Below are positions 1 to 13,033 of a stretch of 64,000 bases of DNA, in pieces. Origin of the DNA: Batillaria attramentaria (taxonomy: Eukaryota; Mollusca; Gastropoda; Batillariidae); the NCBI GenBank assembly GCA_018292915.2, contig JACVVK020000388.1, positions 58,501 to 122,500 on the forward strand. Direction: 5' to 3'. Every line of letters begins with the position of its first letter. The stretch's first letter is position 1. A program made the position numbers and the translations under genes. The notes beneath the pieces are model-generated. The model was not told where the DNA came from. It did not search any database and was given only the letters and a program-made list of their open reading frames with translations.

Positions 1-180
1 TCTCTGCCTCTCTCTCTCTCCCTTCTTCCCCCACCCGGCCCCACTCCCAGTCACGCGGCTAATCGGTCGAGGTCGTATAGGATCTAGTGTCATTGGTAGA
101 ACTTGGAGAGGGGAGAACCGGCAACAATAACAACAAAACAGACAAAATAAAATGAAGTTTGGAGAAACAACTTTCTAGAA
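1..180 (+). repeat. End fragment of the 15.8-kb/63.1-kb dispersed element
   Basis: It matches 62935-63118 in the same orientation and 15780-15965 inverted, ending in acggggccgttcctccttg. The element is cut by the window start, and the CT run at 1-25 suggests the same SINE-plus-CT arrangement seen in the other two copies. Confidence 0.75.
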
Positions 181-2640
181 CGGGGCCGTTCCTCCTTGTT
201 TTTCATTGTGAGGGCGTTAAACCTGGTACGACCTAACCATGAACTACTACCTGACTCTGAAACTTTGTATTTCGTGCTCGTTCTGAAACATGACTACTGT
301 TTTCATTGTGAGGTCGTAGACTCTGCGACTACCTCACTATGAAAGATGACATTTTTTTTTTCATTGCATGGTCGTAGCATCTGAGACAACCTCACGTTGT
401 ATTACTACCACGCGATGAAAGCTGACTAAATATTTTGGTCTTTTTTCATGGCCAGGTAGCGGTCACTTGCGCGACCTAAAGAAGAAATCTTTTTATCATC
501 CATGGCGGCATCTTTTTCTTTGATCTCTCCTGTGTAATAAGTGTCCGTATTGTACTAGTACTTGAGAAATCATGTGACACAGAGCACGACATCACATGAC
601 AATCAGGCATGCTTCCCTGCAAAAAAGTTCTTTCTTTCAGAAAGAAAGAACAGAGATACAACCTTTTTGGCAAAAAAAACCCGTCGTCATCGATGAGCAA
701 GTACATGTATTACTACTCCTCAGGGAGAACTCGCTCCCGATGTCAACACCATCGACGATGAAACATTTTGACTCGGCATATCGGTGTTTCCAACTTCATA
801 AACTCGTTGTACAAGTACAAAACAACAGTAGCCTGTACCTAGCAAGCAATCCTTACTCAAATTTCGGACAGTTTTAACCAACACTTATCAAAATTCGTTC
901 TCAAAAAGTTCAATCGAGGCTGGCGTCTCGCCGGCATGTATGCTGTTTACTGATTTGGCCGTCTGCTATCGGCGCAGAGAATGGCAGCGGATTCGTGATC
1001 TAGATACATCTCCGATTGAACAGAAGCTTCTTGAATCGTTTGAGTCATGCATGCAGTTATAAAATGTAGCTGCTGGGGGGAAGGTCACTTTAATCGGTGT
1101 ATATGTACTACAAATATTAGAATAAACACTCACAAAGATTCAGATTTCGTGAAAATCGCAACAGGAAGAACCCCGCTTGAACGCGCCCTAATCGTACAAA
1201 GCGTGAACAGAGCTGTTCAGTTTTGATCGGTTTCGCATTCACCTCCCAAATTTACATTTCCTTGAAAGCGTCAGCATGTTTGTTTGCGTCTTTAGTGGAA
1301 GTTTGAAACTTGTGGTTTTGTTTGGATTTGAGTTCATGAGTGAATTGACACCGTCTTGACAGCATAAAAAGGCGCACTTTATTCTGTCGGCGTAGTGCTC
1401 TGCCGACGCACAAACTCGTTCGTCTGCTATGTGCAGCCGCTGTCGACTGTCAGTTTTTACTAGGATAAACGTTCAAAATATACCATAAACTGGCCCAAAA
1501 AAAAAGGATGATAAAGCATTTACACCCCATCAAGCTAAAGCTCAGGGTTGATTTGCGTCTTGGATCAAAATACTCGTCGGTATCCCACAGCTTGATGGGG
1601 AATAACTGCTAAGTATTACGACCTCAGCATGAAAGGTGACTAAAATATTTAATGTTCTTGCAGTGCCGTATTTCGTGTAACGCATTTTGCAAAAAAATGT
1701 GTTCTAATGAGAGAGTGTTTATTGTATAACGATGTATGCTCGAAATATGTGGGTGTGAGCGTGTGCATTTACATGCACATGCACATGTGCGGATATTGCA
1801 TATAATGATAAATATTCTGTCAGAATACTTCAATCAATAGCAAAAATAGTGATCAGTTTTCAGCTCAGCTCTCTGACCAACAATACCAAGTTCGCTCTTA
1901 CGACGTCAGCTAGAATACACAGATAATTAATTTAAACGCATACAGTTGGAAACTCAGATTAACTGGAAACCAGGAGCTTTATCACTTTCAGCCCTGCCAC
2001 CGTATCACCTACGGTCTCGCAATCCCTAACAATAATATTCGTGCATGGAGTGTGACCGACTCTCACACGCTCTGCACAGTGGAAGATTCCCCCATAGGAT
2101 GCATCCAATACTTCTTGAGAAATAGGGTTTTGTTTTGTATGCAAGAGCCCAGCTTTAGATCTAGCACACTTGAAAAACTCCATACAAAGTTTAATAGTGA
2201 GATAGTCATTCACCGTTAGGTAGTCCCAGGGCTACGACGTCGCAATGAAAACAATAGTCATCTTTCAGAAGGAGGATGTAATAGTAGAGTTTTCATCATC
2301 AAGTAGTACACGGAGAATATTAATACATCTTTCATAGCCAGGTCGTAATACAAAGATTGCATGGTGAGGTCGTACCAGTGTATACTACACTGCTCGAAAA
2401 GAAAAGAAAAAGTCAAGGACCACTTGCAAAAACATGCACAACTTAGCAAAAAATCATTCAAATTTTCTGAAATTTTCACAAAAATGTAGCTTGCACACAT
2501 GGCTTTATCATCCTTCAAATTCACAGAATTTCGTCCGTGGACTTTTGAGAAGCCATTGTTCAAAGACGACTGGGTGGAATTTTAAAATTCACATGACACC
2601 CAATGCAAGGGAAGTCACTGAAAAAAAAAGTGTCAGTATC
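181..2640. other. Non-genic degenerate sequence
   Basis: No supported gene. Degenerate phrases of the type tgaggtcgta / catgaaagatgact recur near 230-460, 1612-1650 and 2220-2375, suggesting an old repeat. A 12-bp stem (ccccatcaagct, with its complement at 1589-1600) starts at 1525. Confidence 0.4.
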
Positions 2641-4804
2641 GAGTGGTGTCTCCAAGACAGGCATTTAATTCAGTGCAGTGGAACGGTGATATTAATAACG
2701 ATATAGACATTGTTTGTGGCAGACCACACTGTAAAACTGACGTTGAAAAGTTCAGTATGACTATTAACGCACTCGGTATGCGCGATGTCTGGAGGTGTTT
2801 TCATGAAGATGAAAAAGAATACACATGGTCGAGACAAAACCCATTCATAGCACGCTGACTAGAGTATTGTCTAGTCAGCGAAGACTTATTATAGACATGT
2901 ACATCCTGTGATATTTTGTCTGTTCCTTTCTCAGACCACAGAGCCGTATCTGTGGAGTTAAACAACGCCTCATTTGTAAAAGGGCCTGGATATTGGCGCT
3001 TTAATAATTCATTACTGCAAGAAAAAACGTTCATAGATAAAATGAATGGTCTTTTGGATGGAACACAAAGCACTGACGACTCAAATGTGCAATGGGAATT
3101 ACTTAAAATACGTATTAGAGATTTCTGCGTGGAGTATGGAAAACAAACAGCCAAAGTTCTTAGAAGTGAGACATCGTTATTACAAGCACAACTCAACAAC
3201 TTGGAGAAAGAGGTAGCGGTTAACCCCTCCGATGCCAGCTACTCCAAAATCATGGAGATCAAAAGAAAACTCGAAATTATATCGATAGACAAAGCCAGGG
3301 GGGTACAGGTTCGGGCAAGCGCACGTTGGGTTCAAGAAGGGGAAAAAAATACTAAGTATATTTTAAATATGGAAAAAGTAAAACCGAAACGAAATCTGAT
3401 TGCGAAATTAACGAATGACGATCGAGTAGTCAAAACAGATCAAAATGACATTCTAGCGGAACAGTTTAATTTTTATTCTACACTGAATAATCAACATACA
3501 GACATCGATCCGAGCGAAATTAAGACTGAAATGAACAACTTCCTTGAAAACAGTGAATTTCACAGACTACATGAGCCAGACATGGAGACTTGTGAGGGGC
3601 TAGTGCACACACGAATAGGCAAAATGACAAATTTCCATTTGAACTCGTGGAAAAATTAAAAATTCTAGGCATATATTTTATGAACAACAAAAGATCACAA
3701 GATATCGAAGAAAACTGGAAGGAAAGAATAGAAGATATAAAGAAAACAGTACAAACTTGGAGTAAAAGGGACTTAAGTATCTTTGGAAAAGACACTATAA
3801 TCAAATCCATTCTACTGAGCAAATTAGTGTATATCATGCAGTCAACTGGACTGCCAGAAGCAGCACTGAAAGAAACTAACAGACTCTTCTATACATTTGT
3901 ATGGCAAAAGCGATTCTCTAACAGAAAAACCTTCGAAAAAGTTAAAAGGGTAGTAATGGAATGTGATTACACAAATGGTGGCGTTCGAACGATCAACATC
4001 AGAACGATGCAAAACATATTTCTTCTGAAATGGGTTTTAAAATTGTGCAAAGATACGGGAAAACGAACAATGATCCCGTTTTGGCACTACTCTGCTATTT
4101 CTTCCGGACTAAATTTTTTTCGAATCAACATCAAGCCTATGAAGTTCAAATTTTTTCACAAAATAAAAAGTAAATTTTGGAAAGATGTTCTTACAACATA
4201 AAAGATGTTCTTACTTAGACAACAAAAGCCCCAAAACTGCAGATCAGCACGATACAGAGGCACAGGTGGACGAAGCGATGAAAACATTGAAATGTGTTCC
4301 GCCAACATCGCCATGTTCAGCTGGATTTTGGTTTTTAAAAAATTGAAATAGAAATCAACAAAGACGTATGGAGCGTAGCACACAAAACAACTTCTGAGGT
4401 ACGTTTACGAGAACTCCATTGGAAAATAGTTCACAATATCTACCCAACTAACATCATGCGTCAGAAGATCAAAGTCCGGGATAACAACAACTGTTCATAT
4501 CGCACTGAAACTGTTGTGCGATTATCTAGAGCCTTTTTTCTTTGACTGTGCCCCAGTTAGACTTTTTTGGCACTTCATTGAAAATGAGATGCTCTATCTC
4601 ACAGGCAGACGCATCACGTTGACCCTACTTGATGTGTTGTTTGCTTTTCAACAAAAACAAACGGTAGACAGAAAAGACCTAAAAACGATTAATCATGTTA
4701 TTCTGATTGGAAAAGCATGTATTAGCATCAAAAAGAAACTACAGTCAGCATCACCTATCCGATACTTTTACGAGCGTGAAAAGCGATACAGAAGCATTAT
4801 GTAA
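2640..4804 (+). mobile_element. Broken non-LTR retrotransposon (L1/Tx1-like LINE)
   Basis: Pieces of one LINE ORF2 in order. 2680-2990 gives the end of an AP endonuclease: INALGMRDVWRCFH, then YCLVSEDLL, then SDHRAVSVELN and GYWRFNN. 3000-3580 gives the segment before the reverse transcriptase. 3636-4200 gives KILGIYFMNN, WSKRDLSIFGK and FVWQKRFSNRKTFEKVKR from after it. 4400-4804 gives the C-terminal part. The catalytic reverse transcriptase core with Y-x-D-D is missing between about 3590 and 3636. Several frame changes show it is dead. Confidence 0.85.
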
Positions 4805-4891
4805 TAATGTAGTACGTCATTTGTACGCTGGGTGATTGTGATTTTTGAACTCTTTATAAAGTAACCTCTCTCTGTCTGTCTGCTTCTACCT

Positions 4892-4898
4892 TACACAC

Positions 4899-4967
<69 letters not shown>
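4892..4967 (+). repeat. (CA)n microsatellite
   Basis: About 37 CA units with one interruption; a (GT)n tract follows within 400 bp at 5306-5377. Confidence 0.95.
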
Positions 4968-4971
<4 letters not shown>

Positions 4972-5304
4972 GTCACAAAAACACGCAAATGTAAGCAACT
5001 CTCCTTCCTTCTCTTTTGCCGTTGTCATTGTTGCTGCTACTTCGCTCAACGTAATTAAGCAATCTGTTGTCCATACGTATAACTCAACGTCAGAATATAA
5101 CTTGCTATACCTTAAAAAAAATATGATGTTCTGGCAGGGAACCCTTGAATACTCCAACACACAATCCCACACATGTGATTTGTATGTCGGAGTATTGGTA
5201 CACTGTGGTTGGCTGCACTGACTGGTCAGGCAGATTCTGGCTACGTGTCAATTACTTTGAGGCTCCGATGTGTAACAAAGGCAGTCTATGTGATAACCCT
5301 CCGT

Positions 5305-5305
<1 letters not shown>

Positions 5306-5377
<72 letters not shown>
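5306..5377 (+). repeat. (GT)n microsatellite
   Basis: About 36 uninterrupted GT units. The two flanking stretches, 5125-5160 and 5412-5435, share the phrase ctggcagggaaccctt in opposite orientations. Confidence 0.95.
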
Positions 5378-5381
<4 letters not shown>

Positions 5382-5559
5382 GCGTTTTTAGAATGAAATA
5401 GCGGTGTGTAACAAGGGTTCCCTGCCAGAACGTGTGTAACAAAGCGAGTGTATGATAGAACTCTCTCAAAGTACAGCTGTCAAGGACAAGGTCACACACG
5501 AGCCATGAAGGCTTTGTCGTCCTAGTTTCCTTTCGTTGTGAACCTTTACTCACATTCCT

Positions 5560-8046
5560 GTTGTATATCTTCATGGCTAAGTTGGTTGGTTGTCATACAT
5601 GACTTAATTTGCATTGTAATTTAGTTACATTATAGTTTATTGTTGCTGATTTGATGGAAGGGTACTCCAATTTCTGCTGTATTACTTGAGTCTGTGATGT
5701 TTCTCAAGGTTCCATGATTCTTGCATGCTGCTTCAGAAAAGGAAAGGTCAGTTGTTGTTGATGTTGTTTCTATAATCTGAACCGTTGCCCATGTTCTTGT
5801 ATTACTTTTAAGGCTCCGGTGTTTCCTATTCGCGATTCTTGCATTGTACTTTAGTAGATACAAAACGTTTGTTCAGAAGTTTTTTTAACTGTAGTAGTGG
5901 CTGTTTCGTTTTATTATGAACCGTTGAACCTGTTGAACATCTTTATGGCTAACTTGGCTGGTTGTCAGACAGAATTTTTGCATTGTACATGTAATTTGCA
6001 TTCTACTTCAGTAAATGAAAGGGGGTTGTTGTTGTTGTTGTTGTAATCTGAACCGTTACCTATGTTCCTGTATTACGTTTAGGGCTCCGGTGTTTAGTAT
6101 TCGCAATTCTTGCATTGTACTTTGGTAGATACAACGTTATTGTTCAGAAGTTTTTTTAATAAATTAGTGGCTGTTTCTTTTTGTTATAAACCGTTACTCC
6201 CGTTCGTGTTGTCTATCTTTATGGCTAAGTCGGTTGGTTGTCAGACATGAGTTTTGCATTGTAATTTACAGGTACACGAAAGTTTGAATTTTGTTGTTTG
6301 TTTTGATGAAACGGTACTCTACTTTCTAATTTCTGTTGAATTACTTGAGGCTGCGATGTTTCTCAAGTTGTTCACGATTCTTGCGTTCTACTTCAGTAAA
6401 TGTAAGGGTGTTGTTGTTCTTGTAGTAATCTGAACCGTTACCCATGTTCTTCTTGAATTACTCTTAGTGCTCCAGTGTTTCCTATTCGCGATTCTTGCAT
6501 TGTACTTTAGTAGATACAAAGTTTGTGTTCAGAAGTTTAAAAAAAAAAAAAAATTAGTGGCTGTTTCTTTTTGTTATGAGCCGTTACTCCCGTTCGTGTT
6601 GTGTATCTTTATGGCTAAGTTGGTTTGTTGTCAGACATGATTTACGCATTGTAATTTATAGGTACATGGAAGTTTGAAAGTTTATTGTTTGTTTTGATGA
6701 AGTTGATTCTAGTTGTTGTTGATATCTGAACCGTTACCAATGTTCTTGTATTACTTTTACGGCTCCGGTGTTTCGTATTCGCGATTCTTGCATTGTACTT
6801 TAGTACATACATACCTTTTGTTCAGAATTTTTTTGAACAAATTAGTGGTTGTTTCGTTTTGGTATGAGCCGTTACTCCCGTTCGTGTTGTGTATCTTTAT
6901 GGCTAAGTTGGTTGGTTGTCAGACATGATTTACGCATTGTAATTTATAGGTACATGGAAGTTTGAAAGTTTATTGTTTGTTTTGGTGAAACGGTACTCTA
7001 CTTTCTAATTTCTGTTGTATTACTTGAGGCTGCGATGTTTCTCACGTTTTTTACGATTCTTGCATTTTACTTCAGTAAATGAAAGGTTGTTGTTGTTGTT
7101 GTTGTTGTATTCTGAACCGTTACCCTTGTTCTTGTATCACTTTTAGGGCTCCGGTGTTTCCTGTTCGCGATTCTTGCATTGTACTTTGGTAGTCACAACG
7201 TTGTTGTTCAGAAGTTTTTTGAATAAATTAGTGGCTGTTTCTTTTTGTTATGAACCGTTACTCCCGTTCGTGCTGTGTATCTTTATGGCTAAGTCGGTTG
7301 GTTGTCAGACATGAGTTTTGCATTGTAATTTATAGGTACACGAAAGTTTGAATTTTGTTGTTTGTTTTGATGAAACGGTACTCTACTTTCTAATTTCTGT
7401 TGTATTACTTGAGGCTGCGATGTTTCTCAAGTTGTTCACGATTCTTGCATTCTACTTCAGTAAATGAAAGGGTGATGTTGTTGTTCTTGTCGTAATCTGA
7501 ACCGTTACCCATGTTCTTCTTGTATTACTTTTAGTGCTCCAGTGTTTCCTATTCGCGATTCTTGCATTGTACTTTAGTAGAGACAAAGCTTTTGTTCAGA
7601 AGTTTTTTTAAAAATAATTTAGTGACTGTTTCATTTTGTTATGAACCGTAACTCACGTTCCTGTTGTATATCTTTATGGCTAAGTTAGTTGGTTGTCAGA
7701 CACGATTTTTGCATTGTAATTTATAGGTAGAGGAAAGTTTACTGTTTGTTTTGACGAAACGTTACTTTAATTTCTAATTTCTGTTGTATTACTTGAGGCT
7801 GCAATGTTTCTCAAGTTTTTCACGATTCTTGCATTCTACTTCAGTAAATGAAACGTTGTTGTTGTTGTTGTAATCTGAAACGTTACACATGTTCTTCTTG
7901 TATTACTTCAGGGCTCCATTGTTGTCTATTCGCGATTCTTGCATTGTACTTTAGTAGATACAAGGTTTTTGTTCAAAAGTTTTTTGGAATAAATTAGTTT
8001 GTGTTTCGTTTTGTTATGAACCGTTCCTGTTGTATGTCTTTACGGC
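5560..8046 (+). repeat. Satellite-like tandem array with alternating ~390 and ~280 bp units
   Basis: The phrase tttatggctaagttggttgg recurs, with variation, near 5572, 5944, 6219, 6608, 6895, 7277, 7671 and 8037. Intervals are about 372, 275, 389, 287, 382, 394 and 366. The short units lack the segment with the second variable TTG run. Copies are diverged. The array stops exactly where the LTR-like repeat begins at 8047. Confidence 0.85.
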
Positions 8047-8289
8047 TGTTACGTGGGGGAAATGTTGGAAGAGCCCGTCGTCTTACCGAGGATTACGATG
8101 ACACACAGGCGAACACTCCTCACGTAGCGAATTCTTATAATTATTGACTGCGTCAAAAGTCTCTTTCACTCACAAAAGACTCGTGAGCGCGTAGAAAAGT
8201 TATAACCGTGTGGAGTTTATTACAGCACTTCCCTGGTGTGGCACTGTACTCTCAAGCTTCGCACATATAAGCTTCTCTCGTGCACACGC

Positions 8290-8325
<36 letters not shown>

Positions 8326-8585
8326 CTCAAAGTCTTACATGTATATACAGTCATAGCATTATAGCACATTCTAAACCTCTGTTATAAAAAAAAAAAAAAA
8401 AACAATCACAAATCAGAGCGTGAGTGAATCACCTTATTACTATATGAAAACTTAAGAAGAATCCAGAATTATCGAGTACACACCCGCCGACTCTAGGCGC
8501 GTTAGAACACCTTCTAATCGTAAACAAGTCAGAACAAAGCGATTTGCACGAAATTTCCGGGAGACTCAGCCCTTGACCCTAAATG
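8047..8585 (+). mobile_element. LTR-like repeat of a Ty3/Gypsy-type element
   Basis: It starts TGTTACGTGG, is about 540 bp, contains a (CA)n tract, and recurs inverted at 15010-15140 plus 17762-18252 where an insertion splits it. A gag fragment follows downstream, as expected for a 5' LTR. I did not find the partner 3' LTR or the primer-binding site with certainty. Confidence 0.6.
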
Positions 8586-9179
8586 CAGCATCCAGACAAT
8601 GAGGGACACAAACACGCGAATCTTCAGCAATGTGTCCCAAGTTGACGCTGAAGTCGCGCATTTTGCGTCTCGATTACGTAAGTACTTGTCGTCTTGTCTT
8701 CCAATAAAATCAAAGGTGTTAAAATGTGGTTGTATGAGGAAAAATACTGCATGGGTGTCTGTATATTTAGGCCATTGCCATAGAATATTGTATTCAAATG
8801 TGCACGAAGTGTTGCGCGGTTGGTTTTTGTTTTGTTTTTGGTGGTTTTGTGTTTTATTTATTTATTATTTTATTTATTTTGATTCTTCTTGATGTTGTGA
8901 GTGAAATCTGGATAGGTTGCAACCGCGAACAGAACATCCGGAAAAAGAACGACAGAATTTAGTTCTGATTGTTTGATTGTTTCATTGGCGCTAAACTCGC
9001 ACATGTTTAGTCTCGGTTAGTTATGTGCTTGGCATCTTGAGTCTTCCAGTAAATTCATCCGTGTTAACCTGCGTGACTGTACATATGGGCCATGAAACAA
9101 AATGTTGCTGAGAATCTTAATCAAGTTCTTATGCTAACGTGTATTTCATTTCTTTAGAGGGATGTTATAAGGATACAGA
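8586..9179. other. Sequence between LTR-like repeat and gag fragment
   Basis: Presumed leader of the retroelement. No gene is supported; it has T-rich runs near 8820-8885. Confidence 0.4.
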
Positions 9180-9569
9180 AGACGGTTTCGTAACTGCAAA
9201 CCAGAAGACGGAGAGACACATCCCTCTTCGTCGAGAGACTGTCCTCATACCTACAGAAGTGGATACAGCTAGCCGGCCTCCACAAAGAGTACGCTGATTT
9301 ACGAGACCTCATCATCAAAAGAACAGATGCTCACCGCGTGTTCCAAAGAGGTGGCAGCACATCTACGGGAACAAAAGGACCAGTCTTTGAAGACTCTGAC
9401 CGAGTCAGCCCAGCGATACCTCGACGCTCATAACCTGAAGTTCGGAACGAGTAGGCCACAGCGAACATCAGCACCTACAGGGAGTAGCCAAGACAACCAA
9501 GACACCCCAAGACCAAAACCAGGGGAGAACCTGACATGTTACCGATGTGGAGCAAAAGGCCACAAGGCA
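9180..9569 (+). pseudogene. Gag fragment of an LTR retrotransposon, cut at the zinc knuckle
   Basis: The reading LHKEYADLRDLIIK, then CSKEVAAHLREQ and LTESAQRYLDAHN, is typical of Gypsy-type Gag ahead of a nucleocapsid. One extra A near 9318 changes the frame. The knuckle begins CYRCGAKGHKAH and should end in Cys, but at about 9570 the reading runs into an unrelated dispersed repeat. No protease or polymerase follows. Confidence 0.75.
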
Positions 9570-10176
9570 CATTATCTATATACATGTATAGTAGGAGCGA
9601 TTTTGAGATCTAGAATGGGTTCTCCAGCACTTTCATGAGGTATGGGTTACGTCAAAAGTATAATAGCGACTACCTCCAAAATTCACCCTGTGTAGAGTCC
9701 GTATTTATGCTATCCATTTCCAAAAAAATGGAGTGATTTAGATTAATATTACGCCTTTAACCAGAAAGCCAACTTTTCTAAAAAGGGGGATAACTCGCAA
9801 ATCATATGTGCAATCCTACCTGGATCGGGCCCTCTATTAGTATTTTCGAAGATACAGGCATCTGAACTGGGTTCACATGCAATGTCAACTGAGGTACGGT
9901 TTACGTGAAAACTATAACAGTGACTATTTCCTGCTAGTCAGCCTGTTCAGAATCCGTATTCATGCTATCTACTGCCAAAAAAAATTGAGTGATTTAAATA
10001 AATTTAACGCCTGTAAACGACAGACAACCAACTTGTCTGAAAAGGGCGATAACCCCCAAATCACTTAAGCAATCATCACACGCTCGGTTGCTCTAATCTA
10101 ACATTTTGATATATTCGGATACCCCAAATTTGAATCCATTCGGCTGAGTATTTTCGGAGAAACGGGCCTGGACACA

Positions 10177-10210
<34 letters not shown>

Positions 10211-10220
10211 GCACACACTA

Positions 10221-10251
<31 letters not shown>

Positions 10252-10451
10252 GACGGCACTCACTAAGGAGGAGAAGCGCGTTCGGCGCACCATACATGTC
10301 GGCATCGATGACGCACGTTTTCTTACGTCATTGTCAGAGTTACACTTGCAAAATCGTCTCTGCGGGAGATCGGCAGTGACGTGCGTTTGTACCACAGATG
10401 CTTGCTTATGAACGTCCTATGATGTTGTTTCCATTACTATGGAAACAACAT
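9570..10451 (+). repeat. 880-bp dispersed repeat, copy 1, with palindromic end
   Basis: It matches 39197-40096 in inverted orientation, including tactataca at the start, internal (CA)n, and the terminal palindrome gttgtttccat-tact-atggaaacaac at 10423-10449. No ORF. It interrupts the gag fragment. Confidence 0.85.
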
Positions 10452-10463
10452 AAAAAGTCGTTT

Positions 10464-10465
<2 letters not shown>

Positions 10466-10541
<76 letters not shown>
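10466..10541 (+). repeat. (CT)n(CA)n compound microsatellite
   Basis: About 20 CT units followed by about 17 CA units, directly after the palindromic repeat end. Confidence 0.95.
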
Positions 10542-10543
<2 letters not shown>

Positions 10544-11639
10544 TCTGAAAGACAAAATAAAACTACTGAATACACAGTGTACAGGATTTCGTTTAATGGA
10601 TTTTGTTAGATCTACCACACACTACACAAAAACAAAATTAATACTATTCCTACAAACAAACATTATACGGACTGAACACGCAAATGACGTTAACGTTTAA
10701 ACAATGAGACATCACATCATCGTCGGTCACCTTGTTATTCTACACATGTACACACACACACACGTAAACACATACATCTAGCTGTGATAGAATACAAAAA
10801 CATGTGACATACACATTACGGCGACAGCAACAAAACGAAGGCAGACAACACAAACACAGCGATCAAGAGGTAGATTCCATCTCGTTTTCGAATATTTCAG
10901 AAAAATTGTGGACAAGTTCAAGATTTCGACTTTTGGTGCTGCGTAAGGTTCTCTTTCAAATCTATGATTTTCCTTTTGGAATTACTTTATTGTCCCTTTT
11001 GGGAAATCCGGGCTACTTCCCCCGGGGAAAGCGCGTCGCAGCGGTGCAGCGCCACCCAATTTAACCTACCTATCATTTTTTTTTTTTTTTAAATTCTGAG
11101 CGAGGAAAGCAGGAGAACCCGGAGAACACCCAAGATGAGCAGCCCGGCAGCCAGGAAAAACCGGTAGCACATACTAGACCTAGGCTCGAACCCACGCTTC
11201 ATCGCCGTGACAGCGGTGACGGCCGTTCAGTAGCGCAGCGGCTAAGTCCGACAGGATTTTGCATTGCGTTCGTCTCCCTGAGAAAAATTGTGACACTAGT
11301 CAGTAGATTCTCTAAATTAACCTGACCCAAGTGTACCGTTTTTGGTTTTTGGGTTTTTTTTATTTTGGTTTGTTTGTTTTGTTTTTGTTTTGTTTTTTCC
11401 ACCTATGTGCACAGGAAGCTCTTTATGTTTGCGTTTGTCGGTCAGATTTCGCTGTACATGTATTATGCAGTTCGCGGCGTACTCCAGCTTCAGGATGGCC
11501 TCCCTTACGTCTACACAGTGGAATTTCACAGTGGAGTCTGCATCGAAGCTATACGCAAATAATGAAGCCAATATGTAAGATATATGAAGTTCACACTAAT
11601 CTCCATTTAGCCTGGACCACAGAACAGCGCATACCAAAC
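10542..11639. other. Non-genic sequence
   Basis: No gene supported. It includes a T-rich stretch at 11340-11400 and the possible hemocyanin polyadenylation signal at 11359-11364. Confidence 0.4.
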
Positions 11640-12169
11640 ATACACTGACGTTGGAGTCCAAACAAAAAAAAAAACAACTAAACCTGAAATACATTTACCG
11701 ACTGCAGTCGCTCTACACCTAACACTAACACACGTCTACAAAACAGAGACTACACCTAACCTGTGTTGACATCACTCTATACATGTCTACACAAGTGTTC
11801 TACACAACCTCTTCATGCCTAAACTACATTGATACAACAAAGTACACATGCAGTACACAGTAACAGGAAGTCGAAATAAACTGTACAACTAATTAACAAT
11901 AATAAGCTACAAACACACAGAACGTCTACAAACACAAAGAAACCTGCATATTATTTTTTTTTTAACTGCACTTAAACATCTACAAAATAAAGTCTGTACC
12001 CACCTCAACTTCTGCACATTAAAATCTGTCTGTACCTATATCGCTTCTGCAAAACCAGATCTGTGCTGATCAACGTCTACAATCTATACTATGTCTACAG
12101 ACATAGAGGTATACCTACGCAGTGTCTACAAGAACAGAATGTCTATAAGAATAGTCTGCGTCTAACTCG

Positions 12170-12239
<70 letters not shown>

Positions 12240-13033
12240 GATGTCTCTAACCTATTGCTGACTTCTACACTGACAATGAAACCAAACACCTGACCAGATG
12301 TCTACACGCACAAGAAAGTCTCTACCCGTCACTTCACGTCTACACATAGGAAACCTGCACCTAATCAACACATACAAAGACGTCTCTATCTATCACTAAC
12401 GTCTAAATACTAACAATCTACACACAACGAAGTCCCTAACTATTGCTAACGTCTACATATTGAAAACCTGTCCCTAACCCTATGTCTACACACACACACA
12501 ATGAAATCCCGCACCTAACCTAAAATCTACACACACGAAGAAGTCTCTACTCGTCACTAACTAAATGAAAACCCGCTTCTAACATGCAGTCTACACACAA
12601 AAAGTCTTTACCTTAATAATTATTATCACAACCATCTACATAATGCAACCATGCACCTCACCTACAGTCTACACGCAAACGAATCAACTCTCTACCTATT
12701 ACTAACGCCTACACAGTGGAAACCTGCACTTAACCTAAGGTCTACACACACAAAATCTCTACCTTAATTATCACCACCGTCAACATAATGCATCCATGCA
12801 CCTCAACTTAAGTCTACACACACAATTAACTTTATAACTAACGCCTTCACAATGGAAACCTGCACTTAACCTAAGGTCTACACACACAAAATCTCTACCT
12901 TAATTATCACCACCGTCTACATAATGCAACCATGCACCTCAACTTTAAGTCTACACACACAGACGCATTAACTCTCTACCTATGGCTAACGCCTACATCA
13001 TAGAAACCTGCAGCTCTACACACGGTGCATCGT
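11640..13033 (-). other. 3' flank / probable 3' UTR of hemocyanin, degenerate array
   Basis: Directly after the stop codon the sequence becomes a degenerate array rich in gtctacacacac and acctgcac phrases. A clear unit of about 134 bp occurs at 12703-12837 and again at 12838-12967. A (CA)n tract interrupts it at 12171-12238. No AATAAA on the minus strand is close by; the nearest candidate I see is 11359-11364 (TTTATT on plus), so the 3' end is uncertain. Confidence 0.45.
12171..12238 (+). repeat. (CA)n microsatellite
   Basis: About 33 CA units inside the degenerate array downstream of hemocyanin. Confidence 0.95.
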
